In this document: piece after piece, positions 1 to 9,905 of the stretch
How the letters are laid out: each line of letters starts with the position of its first letter
Numbering within the stretch: the stretch's first letter is position 1
DNA from: Telmatactis stephensoni
Taxonomy: Eukaryota; Cnidaria; Anthozoa; Actiniaria; Isophelliidae
Direction of reading: 5' to 3'
Assembly: GCA_029948255.1 (NCBI GenBank)
Contig: JALIZF010001494.1
Span: forward strand, 1 to 64,000
DNA: 64,000 bases
Position numbers and translations under genes: made by a program
The notes under the pieces: generated by a model
The model's database searches: none
The model's input: only the letters and a program-made list of their open reading frames with translations
What the model was told of the DNA's origin: nothing

Positions 1-389
1 AACTGGGCTACCCTGAAGGCAAAAACTGAAAAATGGAATGAGATAAAATGGCACATCCCATCTCTCTGCTTTCCCAGTTTTTCCTTCCTGTTACCACAGG
101 ATACCCATCCTACTGTTAAACTTGTCTGTGAAGGAGTTCTATCATTAGAGTTCATTGAGACCTAAATTTTTGGCACCTGCAACTGCTTGTTCAAAAAGCA
201 ATTAGTGTTAATCCTAAAATTATTAGTGTTCATCCTAAAATCAATGGTTTTAAAAGATATAATGATGGGTTAGCACTAACTGCCTTTCAAAAAGCTAGGC
301 CTAGTAGTCACATCTTAAAAAAGAACTTCACCATCTGCATAATAGAGACATGAATTGTGCTCTAACCATCCTTCTGATTTTAAAAAGAA

Positions 390-876
390 GCTTGTGATTG
401 GCTAATATAAGGCTGCTTATCATTGGATATTTACTTGGAACCACTCTCTCACATCATGTTGGTGCAAACAAACATCCAATAAGAAACTGCCAATCACAAA
501 TACATGTAAGTGTCTTTCAAAATCAGAAAGGCTGATGGTGGTCCAGAATATCTAGCTTGTGATTGGCTAATATAAGGCTGCTTATCATTGGATATTTACT
601 TGGAACCACTCCCTCACATCATGTTGGTGCAAACAAACATCCAGGAAGAAACAGCCAATCACAAATACATGTAAGTGTCTTTCAAAATCAGAAAGGCTGA
701 TGGTGGTCCAGAATATCTAGCTTGTGATTGGCTAATATAAGGCTGCTTATCATTGGATATTTACTTGGAACCACTCTCTCACATCATGTTGGTGCAAACA
801 AACATACAGTAAGAAACAGCCAATCACAAAAATGTCTTTCAAAATCAGAAAGGCTGGTGGTGGTCCAGAATATAGA
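390..876. repeat. Tandem repeat, three copies of a 165-bp unit
   Basis: Three head-to-tail copies start near 390, 555 and 720, each opening with GCTTGTGATTGGCTAATATA. They differ by only a few substitutions, and the third copy carries a short deletion around 828. The array lies just beyond the 3' end of CSNK2B. No coding potential is seen. The rest of 1-1078 holds no recognisable gene and may include CSNK2B 3' UTR. Confidence 0.9.
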
Positions 877-1078
877 CTACTGAACAATAATAATTGTTTA
901 AGAATTTTTTCTGGATGTGATACAGGCTAGGCCCTAGCTGCTAATTACACAAGCATTTTCCAGGTGTCTGCAGTCTACGGTATTACAAAATAATAAGGCT
1001 ACAAGCCATGATCTTTGGACATCTAGTTACATTATTTTGTATGTAAAAACATACAGTTGTTATTGAAAGAATGCATTA

Positions 1079-1392
1079 CTATTTGTAATGTGGTTTGTTT
1101 GACCGTGATCTAGCAGATGTTCTGTTGCGCTGAGCAAGTACAGCAGCAGCTTGCTGATGTTGTATCTGATATGCCATTGGATGGATTTTAAAGCCATATA
1201 GCCTGGGTACAAAATGGTTTGCTGGACGTTTTGGTCTGTATTCTGGATGAACCATGAATAACATATGTGGGAACCCTGAGCCAAAATAAGCACCATCTGT
1301 GTGGTGATGTCTGGATGATTTGGGTGTGTAGATGTCCATACATCTGGGACAGTATAACTTTACCATGGATTCCCCTGGAACATCTGATAACC
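1079..1392 (-). CDS. CSNK2B: CSNK2B coding exon 5 (C-terminal)
   Basis: The acceptor AG is at 1394-1393. The exon encodes [20 protein letters not shown], then the dimerisation and alpha-docking segment, and ends in a basic tail [15 protein letters not shown] before the stop. Confidence 0.95.
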
Positions 1393-2845
1393 CTGAAAAG
1401 AAAAAAAATTTTCATTACTAGTAAAGCATAAAAAAGCATGACCCATTTCTCAACTTCTCCACCTGCTTTATCCTTCATCCTCCTAACATCCCTCCACCTC
1501 TCAGGCCCCTATCCATTCCTCCCTTCTTTCTCACTCCATCCATCCATCCATCCATCCATCACTGACTCCCCCTGCATCACTCCATCAGACTGCTCAAGAC
1601 AAGTAAATAAACTAAGACAGATCCTCCCTCCTCCTTGCCTCCATCTACATGCATCCATCTCCAGCCCTCACCCTCCCTGTCACTCCATCAGACAATGTAA
1701 TGGCATATGTTTATGACAAATGAAGAATATTGAGGACAGTAAACATTCAGGCCACACCTACCAATTGGTAATACTGGTTGGTTTTCACAGTAAACTCTAC
1801 AGCAATGACCAAAGTCTCCATTCTGATGCTTTTCAAGCTTTTAATGAGAAAAGAGAGGAAATTAAATTAATAAATATTATGCATTTAATGGTTTATGGAT
1901 TAAAATTGGAAACGTTTCCTATATTTTTTTACATTATATTGGAGTAATGAAAGAGGAGGTACACAAACAATGGTGGAATGAGAGGTGGAGGAATGATGAA
2001 AAAACTTGAGGGAGGGGAGGGAAGAAAGGAAGAAAAAGGAGTAGAGAGAGAAGAAAGAAGGGCCAAGGAGGAAGGAAGAAAGGAAGGGAAAGATGAGAGA
2101 AAGGAGAAAGAGAGAGAGGAAAGCAGGGAGGAAGGAATGAGGGGAGGAAGAAGAGTTGAATCAAAAGAATGAAGAAAAACGATGTGAACATTTCTCTGCA
2201 CTTGGAAAGGCTGACTAGTTATATACAGTACACTTATGAAGTGCAATCTTCAGTAACCGTTTGTCAGCAGCCTTACCATTTGAGCTAATCCTCTGTTTGT
2301 TAAGATATATCTAGCATGTATCAGGCCATATAACATTTCAGCTGCTTGTTCTATCAAATCACTTTGATTAGGATTATCTTCAAGTTCATCATCTATATGG
2401 AAAAACAATGAACTCCTAGTAAAGACTAACACAGCAAAGAAAGAAACATAGAAGATAAATCTAATTGAATTAATGAACAACAGAAAGATCATTACAAATG
2501 ATAATGTATGACAATAATAATTGCAATATATACATTACATACAATTCATAATTATAGAAAATACATATACTAGAATGTGTCCAGGAATCTATGTTGCCAT
2601 CATTAAAGAATGTTTACCTGGTTCCATGTCAAGAATCATATCCAAAGCTTGTCTATAGTGAGGTACTTGTTCATTTAGTCCAGTCAAGTTAAATTTATCT
2701 TGAATGTAATCTTCATCAACCTTAAAGCAATGTTGCCATAATCATTCATTTTGCAGTGAATAAGAAAAAACAATATAAAAAGCATACATTGTGTAATATT
2801 AATAATAAATAAACAAACAAACAAACAAACAAACAAACAAACAAA

Positions 2846-2924
<79 letters not shown>

Positions 2925-4298
2925 ACAGCTGTTTGAAACCCAGCAATTGCAATAGAGCACATTTTGTATGACAGTGAAAATGGCACCACACATGGTTATG
3001 GCAGGAATTTCAAATGTTTTTATAGACAACATGACACTGACATGGTCACAGCACAGCATGGTCCCTTTCACACTCATACAAAATCTGCTCTATTGCAATT
3101 GCTGGGTTTCAAATAGCTGTTGAATCTCATTATCTGCCTCTAATGGTGGTCAAACATTGACCACCATGTGCTCTCAACCAGAGGATATTCTAATGAAAAC
3201 TTGTCTTTCAGCTGACGAAAATTCCAACAAGACTGAAAATGACATCAAATGAAACCCAGCAATAAGGGTTCATTGCATTATAATGCAAATGGTTTTTTGA
3301 TCAAATTCTACATACTGCATAAAGGTTCTAAATTTAAGTATATTTGAATTCTATAAGAGGATTCTACGTGTACAGTACATTTCCTATCCAATAAGAATCA
3401 AAGAAAAAGATACAGGGTGGAGTCCCCTGTAGAGCAGGAAAACAGCACAGATACCACATGGCATAGTTACAGCAGGAATGTTTCTAGAGACATCACACCA
3501 TTGACATGGTCACAGTATGACACAGTAAGTTTCCCTCTCATATGACAACTACTCTGCAGTATAGTCCATGCTGGCCATTATGTGGAGTATACTGTAGCTC
3601 CATTTTTGTCTTAGGGCCATTTTTAAATACAAGTGAAAATAAGACATGTCTTAGCTAAGGTTTGACTTAAATAATGCATGAATCTCGAGTATGCCTTCAT
3701 GTAGAGGACACAATAGAGGACATAGTCTACATAAATTAATAGAAATCTATCTATCCTTTGTAAGTTTGTTCGCTATTGTATATAAGTTGGGCTCTTTTGT
3801 TGTACCTATTGAATTATGTAGACTGTGTCCTCTACACAAAGTCAGAACCTGAATCTCTCTACATAAACAGCACTTTAAGTCTAACATACACATTATTGGA
3901 GCTGTTCCTCAATAAGGCTTGAATAAGGTATCTCTTAAACTAAAAGCGCTGTTTATAGAGAGAGGTTTATGCCTTACAGTGTAAGGCACATCCTATGTAA
4001 GGTGCATCCTATTTGGTCTCGTACAAATGGCTAATGTAATTATTAAAATGTCTGTAATCATGTCAGTAATCTAACCCAGACATCACTACAGTGAGTGCAG
4101 TCATTCGTTTACCAATTTTTTACAGTCCATATAATTGAAATGCATTTGCATAATTTTAGATAATTTTAAACCTTATATTAACTGGTGACTCTATGTGTAA
4201 TTAAGTAGTGTGCCTCAGATATCTACCTCACAGAAAAACTCGTTTCCACGGAGCCCACAGAACCACGAGATCCAAGACACTTCTTCGGAACTGCTCAT
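1079..4298 (-). CDS. CSNK2B: Casein kinase II subunit beta (complete, five coding exons)
   Basis: This is the regulatory subunit of the CK2 tetramer. It dimerises through a zinc finger and docks the catalytic alpha subunits, in nucleus and cytoplasm. Coding exons on the minus strand are 4298-4227, 2720-2618, 2392-2277, 1837-1762 and 1392-1079 (stop included). All have GT-AG junctions and the reading frame stays open, giving about 226 residues against 215 in human. The N terminus [20 protein letters not shown] is the family signature. An acidic loop follows in exon 3, and the zinc-binding cysteines lie in exon 4 (CCRVYC) and exon 5 (LYCPRC). The C-terminal docking region ([26 protein letters not shown]) is intact. 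The tail after that is longer and Arg/Ser-rich. Exon 4 is unusually divergent (see findings). The ATG at 4298 is the family start; a non-coding first exon probably ends at the donor at 4533/4532. Confidence 0.96.
1762..1837 (-). CDS. CSNK2B: CSNK2B coding exon 4 (first half of the zinc finger)
   Basis: A 76-nt exon bounded by AG (1839-1838) and GT (1761-1760). It encodes [20 protein letters not shown] and then PVLPI plus one base. It carries the first two zinc-ligand cysteines, with an extra Cys next to the first. Confidence 0.9.
2277..2392 (-). CDS. CSNK2B: CSNK2B coding exon 3
   Basis: A 116-nt exon encoding the acidic stretch [20 protein letters not shown] and the helix ending in [10 protein letters not shown]. 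Donor GTAAGG follows at 2276. Confidence 0.95.
2618..2720 (-). CDS. CSNK2B: CSNK2B coding exon 2
   Basis: A 103-nt exon encoding [20 protein letters not shown] and the helix [12 protein letters not shown]. It is almost identical to the vertebrate protein. Confidence 0.96.
2808..2924. repeat. (AAAC)n then (AAAT)n microsatellite
   Basis: About 9 AAAC units run directly into more than 20 AAAT units, inside CSNK2B intron 1. Predicted minus-strand ORFs rich in L-F-I-Y over this region are artefacts of the repeat. Confidence 0.97.
2926..3120. mobile_element. MITE of the AGAGCAG inverted-repeat family (long-arm copy)
   Basis: The left end (GTTTGAAACCCAGCAATTGC, then AATAGAGCAC) is matched in inverse orientation at 3090-3118, giving arms of about 55 bp. 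It lies in CSNK2B intron 1. Four related copies lie at 3431, 7491, 11548 and 15791. Confidence 0.85.
3431..3557. mobile_element. MITE of the AGAGCAG family (degenerate copy)
   Basis: Starts AGAGCAGGAAAACAG and ends CTCATATGACAACTACTCT. The interior shares the 'ACATGGCATAGTTACAGCAGGAAT' pattern with the neighbouring copy at 2926. It lies in CSNK2B intron 1. Confidence 0.65.
3690..3840. mobile_element. Small inverted-repeat element in CSNK2B intron 1
   Basis: ATGTAGAGGACACAATAG...CATAGTCTACATAA near 3700-3737 is inverted at 3815-3838 (TTATGTAGACTGTGTCCTCTACAC). The interior is about 80 bp and AT-rich. The rest of intron 1 up to 4226 shows nothing I recognise. Confidence 0.6.
4227..4298 (-). 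CDS. CSNK2B: CSNK2B coding exon 1 (N-terminal)
   Basis: Twenty-four codons from the ATG at 4298 to the donor GTAGAT. The acceptor for this exon is at about 4313/4312, so 14 nt of 5' UTR precede the ATG. Confidence 0.93.
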
Positions 4299-4533
4299 AT
4301 TGGAATGAAATTCTACAAGCTACATAAGATAGAGAAGTCTGTGAGTTTATAAGGATATTAAATCAGCTTTTTGAAGTTAAATGCTGATGGCTAATGCTAC
4401 CATTAACTTAACTGGGGTTATTCAATTAATTATATGGTCGTATGAATGATTATTCATCGGATTATAATATTTAAGGGCGCAGACAAAAATGTCAGTTTCG
4501 ACCGCATTGACTTCAGCTAATAATATACTTACG

Positions 4534-5280
4534 GCTTCCACCCGGGACTTTGTCGGGACTGTCGGACTGAAGGAAATAGAAAACAGTTTTTACAGTACTT
4601 ACACTATATCTTGAAACAGTAATAGAATATTGTATAAGGCTTTTGTGGTGAAAGATTCGAAGCTTTCCCTCAAATTTACATCTTCAAACAAATTTTTCTC
4701 GAAATTTCGACGGAAGTTTGCTTCCTGGTAAACCATACTGCGCATGTCATTGAAAGCAGAACGCTGACTGGCAAGAGTCGCACACTCGCAAAAGAAAAAA
4801 AGACAAATTTTAAGAAATTATTTTATTTATAACCAAATTTTTTCAAATCTAGAGAATCATTTTCGTTATATTTTGGAATAGATTTTAATAAACTCTGGTA
4901 TCCAGTGTAAAATACGGTGAATATTCTTCTCAATATAATTTCAATACAACGCGCGTTTTCATTGGACAATCACAGCCTTACAATGGCCAATGAATAGCGT
5001 CGTTTCATTTCAGAAACACCAAAGTCGCGGGAAATCTGTGTCAGAGAGACAAAAATTTTCAGTGTGTTTGTAGTCGACGAATTTCTTTCTTGTAAAAGCT
5101 TTTTACAGGTGAGAGTATATGATTTTGACGAAATCTATTCTTTTCTACGAATATTCATGACGTATTGTTGGATGAATCCTTGTGAAATTCGAGTTACTTG
5201 GGCGCACAAATCTGGACATCCATCCTGAAATGCTCTGATGTTAGTTTGTTCGTTTTGAATGATTAAGCTTATCATTCTAG
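4534..5280. promoter_or_regulatory. Bidirectional CSNK2B/POLE3 promoter and non-coding first exons
   Basis: The two start codons face away from each other, 985 bp apart. CCAAT motifs occur at 4961-4965 (as ATTGG) and 4987-4991. A strong minus-strand donor at 4532 (GCC|GTAAGTAT) suggests a CSNK2B leader exon ending at 4533. A plus-strand donor at 5109 (TTTTACAG|GTGAGA) paired with the acceptor at 5279-5280 (TCATTCTAG) suggests a POLE3 leader exon ending at 5108. Transcription start sites cannot be fixed from sequence. Confidence 0.6.
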
Positions 5281-5282
5281 AT

Positions 5283-5348
5283 ATGGCAGAAAAAGTAGAA
5301 GACCTTAGTTTACCAACTGCAGTAATGGTTCGACTGGTGAAAGACGCA
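5283..5348 (+). CDS. POLE3: POLE3 coding exon 1
   Basis: Twenty-two codons, [20 protein letters not shown] then DA, with donor GTAAGT. The exon itself starts at 5281 after the acceptor TTCTAG. Confidence 0.95.
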
Positions 5349-8300
5349 GTAAGTTTAATTGTGAGCTGAAGCACGGCTGTATTTGAGCATTGCTTAATTT
5401 CATGTGATCTTACCCACGTGAGTGAAATAAGCTTAATAACTTAAAAGCTATGTGAATTAAGCTTAAATCATTGAAATTTAATGTCGAATATCGCCCCAAA
5501 TTTCAAGGATTTTTAATATATTTTTAAGAATAATAGTCTATAGTGGTTATCATTATTTCTCCACTTATCATGATCATCATTAAGATGATTATCATCATTA
5601 TCATCATCATCACCATCACCACCAACAACAAAAACAACTTGTTTGAATATACTACAAAGCAAACATCAAATGTCAATGAACATCATTAATAAATTAATCA
5701 TACCATTATACATTATACAGACTATATGGTACATACAAACTAAACAATAAATATGATTTCTTGTTACCTATTGTAGCTACCAGATGGTGTAAACATTGCT
5801 AAAGAAGCTAGAGCAGCAATCAGTAAAGCAGCAAGTGTCTTTGTTCTTTATGCAACAACGTGGTAAGTGTATTAGTAATACTATATGCGATGGTGATAAA
5901 GTATTTGTAGTCCTTTTGACTCCAGCCGTATCACTGATTTTCACTACGAGACAGTCAATCATTGGGTGACATAGTTGGCCAAGTGGTTAGAGCACTGGGC
6001 TTTCCCTGTGGTCCGGGTTCAAGTCCCAGCTCGAGTACCTGAATCATATGTGAATTGAGTTAATTGTTTGATGTGTTGTTCTCTACCATGCCAAGAGGGT
6101 TTTTTCTCCGGGTTCTCTGGTTTTCCTCCCTCATCAAAAATCAACATGTGAGTTGAGTGATTATTTATAAAATACTTAATGTAGAGGTAGTGTGTGTGAG
6201 AGTACAGTGTCCCCGAATTAGTGCGCAAGTGCTTGAAGACTTGAACACTTAAATGAACAGTTAATTTATTCTATTTTTAATCACAACAATGTGCAACAAT
6301 CCTGGCTATAGCTGACACTGTTTTCCAGAGATCTTTAAGTGCACCATATTCTCTCAACTAAATGCTAGGCCCTGAATAAAAACCAGGTTCAAATAAATGC
6401 CGAGTTTGGATCGTCTATTTATTTGAACTCCTTTGTCTGTTTACAGCCAAAATCGTTGCATCGCGACCAGCAAATTACAAATTTTGTTTTGATTTTGGGG
6501 TTTTCTGAGCCATCAATCAATTTGGGGGCAGAGCTTCTTTCAAATCAACCAATCACTGAACGAGTTCATGAAAGCTCCACCCCCCAAGAATGATGGGCGG
6601 ATCAGTAAAGAACAAAATCTTACCGACGTTGGAGGTCATGATGCAACAATTTTCGCTGTAATACGGACGTCCTGGTGTTTATTTGAAGTCCCAGTAATCA
6701 CCCATTATGACTTAATATAAACTTTCATCTACTGTAGAAAACTGACCAGAGAAAGTTAATGATTTACTGTGCAATGCTGTTTCTGTACCATATTCACTGA
6801 GATATGACAACATTGGCGATATTTTTTTCATTTTTCACGGTTTGTCAATATTTCTGTCGAAATTAGGTCCTTAATTATTATTCAACCAAAAATGGCTACC
6901 CCAAATGGTAAAAGTTTCACTTAATAAATAAATGCTGGGTCCCAAATTAATGCCAGATCTAAATTTTAAATAATGTCCCCAGTATTTAATTGAGAAAATA
7001 CAGTACTGGAACTCCAAATTTGAAGTAGCTGGTGATCCTTTCATCATGCAAATATGTGATTTTGTCGAAAAAAGGAAAATAATTAGTCTCCTTCGCAGCC
7101 ATTTTTATTCTTGTTTGTGGGGAGGATTTGCCTGGCGTGACAAGACTAAAAATGGCTGCGAAGGAGACTAGAAAATAATGTACATGCACAGAGACTATAG
7201 CCAGCATTTGAGACACTAGTGCTTAAGATTAGTCTTGGGAGCATTTAAAGTAACTTGCATTAGGATAACATCGTTCCAACATTGTCCATATATTTTTGTT
7301 TTAGTGCCAATAATATTGCAATGTCTGGTAAAAGAAAGACACTCACTGCAGCAGATGTGTTACAAGCACTAGAAGAAATGGAGTTTGAGGAGTTTATTCC
7401 GAAGCTCAAAGAAGATCTCATAGGTAATATTTCAGTTATCACTTGAAATCATCTTTTAAGATGATTTAAAAATGCTAAGCTACAGCACATAGAGCAGATT
7501 TCATATGAGTGTGAAACAGATGGTGCTGTATCATGACCATGTCAGCACTGTGATGCCTATAAAAACATTTGAAATTCCTGCCATGACAGTTCCATGCAGT
7601 GACCATGCTGTTTTCTCATAGTCATACAAAATATACTCTATATACGCTTGCATGTGTAGCTGCATTGCAGAACTGAGTATTTTGAGTGACTTACACTGTG
7701 GTCTGGAATTAACACTGTTAGCTGGAATTAACATTCAAGAACTGACTCACTCAAAGTAACCTTTTTCTACTTTAGAGAGAAAAGATTAGCAGGCACAGTG
7801 TAAATGCAATTTAGCTGATGCCAGATGCTGGTATCATTGTGTCAGTCTCCTTAAACCTGTCTTTGATGGCAATATGCAGTAGCTTGCACTGTCAAATATT
7901 AACAATCCTTATTTGGCACCTTCCTGTATGATACTGCAGACATACATATGCATACGGGGCGGATTTTGCAAAGGGGGTGTCCCAAATTGGCCTCTTGAGA
8001 GATGATGTCACATCCAAAATGGCGGCATCCTAACAATGGAATCTGATGACGTCATCTTGTATGGCGTGAGGGGGATGTCTGGTGGACCTATGTACACCCC
8101 CCTGGATCCTCCCCTGGCATACATGTACAACCTGTTACCTTACCTCTCCACCCCTCATTTGCAATCTGTCTTAATAATCCTACTGACCCCCACTCCCACC
8201 CCAAACACCATGTTCCCTCTACTGTCCCCCCAAAAAACACTACAGTGTACCTCCCCTCTGTCCCCTCAACACTTGTGCTGAAAGTGTTCACTGATATCCT

Positions 8301-8483
8301 ACATGTATAATTTTAACAGCTTTCAAAAAAGAACAAAAAGGCAAGAAAGAGGCAGCAGCTGAATCAAAAAGAAGAAAATCAGAGATAAGTAGTGAAGAAT
8401 CTGCACCAGATGCCAAGAAACAAAAGACGGATGGTGACAATGATGATAACAAACAGACAGATGATAGTGTGGATGAATCTTGA
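5283..8483 (+). CDS. POLE3: DNA polymerase epsilon subunit 3 (CHRAC17-type histone-fold protein), complete
   Basis: This is a histone-fold protein that pairs with POLE4 in the polymerase epsilon holoenzyme and with CHRAC15 in the CHRAC/ACF remodeller. It acts in the nucleus on replicating chromatin. Coding exons are 5283-5348, 5777-5862, 7305-7423 and 8320-8483, with GT-AG junctions throughout, giving 144 residues against 147 in human. The histone fold (about residues 8-92) contains [40 protein letters not shown] and [19 protein letters not shown], which matches the family closely. The C-terminal third is a Lys/Glu/Asp-rich tail ending in DDSVDES, as usual for POLE3. The start is chosen because [11 protein letters not shown] aligns with the family N terminus and lies directly behind a splice acceptor. 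Confidence 0.96.
5777..5862 (+). CDS. POLE3: POLE3 coding exon 2
   Basis: 86 nt encoding the first long histone-fold helices ([20 protein letters not shown] and VFVLYATT). Acceptor TTGTAG, donor GTAAGT. Confidence 0.95.
5964..6250 (+). mobile_element. tRNA-derived SINE
   Basis: The head carries an A box (TAGTTGGCCAAGTGG, 5972) and a B box (GGGTTCAAGTCCC, 6015) with tRNA-like spacing. The body has the motif AGAGGGTTTTTTCTCCGGGT and TTTTCCTCCCTC near 6094-6132, which recurs in the SINE at 16.9-17.1 kb. It sits in POLE3 intron 2. It is not a tRNA gene because no cloverleaf with closed acceptor stem is evident. Confidence 0.8.
7085..7170. repeat. Short hairpin repeat in POLE3 intron 2
   Basis: AGTCTCCTTCGCAGCCATTTTTA at 7085 is inverted at 7147-7169 (AAAAATGGCTGCGAAGGAGAC). 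It is a compact foldback with a loop of about 40 bp. The remainder of intron 2 (6251-7084) shows nothing recognisable. Confidence 0.75.
7305..7423 (+). CDS. POLE3: POLE3 coding exon 3
   Basis: 119 nt encoding [20 protein letters not shown] and the last helix ([20 protein letters not shown]). Donor GTAATA. Confidence 0.95.
7491..7640. mobile_element. MITE of the AGAGCAG family
   Basis: Starts AGAGCAGATTTCATATGAGT and ends CTCATAGTCATACAAAATAT. It lies in POLE3 intron 3 and shares its interior pattern (GACCATGTCAGCACTG) with the other copies. Confidence 0.8.
8320..8483 (+). CDS. POLE3: POLE3 coding exon 4 and stop
   Basis: Encodes the charged tail ([20 protein letters not shown] to DDSVDES) and the TGA at 8481-8483. 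The 3' UTR follows; its end is not certain. Confidence 0.94.
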
Positions 8484-9083
8484 TTCACACGACGTTTGTA
8501 AGCTATTGTGCTACTCGCAAAAATATTACTACAATAAGATGCAAAATGATTGACAACCTCTAGTCAAAATATAGATAGATGTCATGAATTAAAATTGTTT
8601 TTTTAATATTTTGTAACAATCTCTCTCTCGCTCTAAATCCATGTTGCTCATACAAGATTGCCATAGAACTTTGACAACAGACATGCAACTTTGGCATGGG
8701 GGGAAGGGGTGAGAAAGGCATTGATTGCAAGTATTGTCATTAGATTCAAAAAAGGCCAGACGTGTCAAGCTATTTTGCACATAATTGTAGCTAATACTTT
8801 CTCATACTCATAAGTGCTGGAGTTACATGTACATACAGCAAAGAAACAAGCATGAAATATTTATTGCTCAATCCCTGTACATGCATCCTTGGGGACCCCT
8901 TTCCCTTTCATTCACCCTCACCCTCACCCTCCGGTCCTTCCATCCTCCCCCTCCCCTTTCACCCTGGGTCCCTGAGGATGCTGTACATGTAAAAGGAGAC
9001 TAGGGAGCGAACCTTTTTGAACTGCATCAGTGTATGAAATACATTAAGGGATAAATGGAAACTTGTAACCCTGTAAAAAAAGA

Positions 9084-9183
9084 AGATAACTTACTGATGT
9101 TTTGAGCCTTAGCGCTTTGTTGAAATAAAAAGATTTTTTACTTCATCGAAGGGCTAAGGCTTGAAATGTCAGTAAGTTATCTC
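9084..9183. repeat. Foldback of about 100 bp
   Basis: AGATAACTTACTGATGTTTT with GAGCCTTAGC at 9084-9113 is inverted at 9152-9182 (GGCTAAGGCTTGAAATGTCA, then GTAAGTTATC). AATAAA at about 9125 lies in the loop, and whether it serves POLE3 is unknown. The remaining sequence from 8484 to 9905 holds no recognisable gene. Confidence 0.7.
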
Positions 9184-9905
9184 ATGGGTTATTTCCTGTC
9201 ACCCTTCATTTGAAAAGATGACTTTTAAATTTTAAGTCTCAACAAAGCAACAGATTGTGGATAGGTGTTACATGTAGTTTTCTTCAAAACGTAAGATGGT
9301 TTTATATATATATACAAATATAAATCAGGCAAGGTGGTTCAGGATGGAAACATTTACCTATTTATCTAGGTAAATGTCCGGAACTAGATTAAGTATTTAG
9401 CGCGTCTATGTGATAAGTAAAGTCAACAAAATAGACGCACATATATAAAGTGTTAAGATTAGTTAACAAGCACATGCACTAAGTAATCGCAGATATAGCA
9501 AGATAGAGTGAACGCACTTAACCCGTGACATTGTACTAGCTACTACTACTAAATAATGCAAAATAGCACTATTAAACAATGGAAAACAAAGGATTTTTTT
9601 ACTATTTAGTATAATTTAGATTTTGTACTTTTTCACGGTTAAGTGCGATCACTCTACCTATTTGTAGAGCAGTTTTAAACTTTAATTATCCAAAATTACA
9701 TTCACCATTTTCTGAACCCATGAGCTATTTATATGTATTCCAAATATTCACATTACTTTTTAAATCTGTGCATGTAAAGAGTTAAAGGTTGTTTTGTGAA
9801 TAAAATACGTGATTTATCCTGGACGAGTGATCTATATCGTGTATACAGTAGCATCTAAAATAGTGCAATTACCACCTTGAATGAAACCTGTAATATTGCA
9901 TCACG

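Noticed and set aside
1934..2246. Ser/Phe/Pro-rich minus ORFs and a Glu/Arg-rich plus ORF
   Set aside because: They overlap a purine-rich tract in a CSNK2B intron and are compositionally biased shadows.
2684..3077. Minus-strand ORFs with long L-F-I-Y and L-F-V-C repeats
   Set aside because: They are translations of the (AAAC)n/(AAAT)n microsatellite, with no start context or homologous domain.
5964..6038. Possible tRNA gene
   Set aside because: A and B boxes are present, but the sequence continues into a SINE body shared with another locus and no closed acceptor stem is evident.
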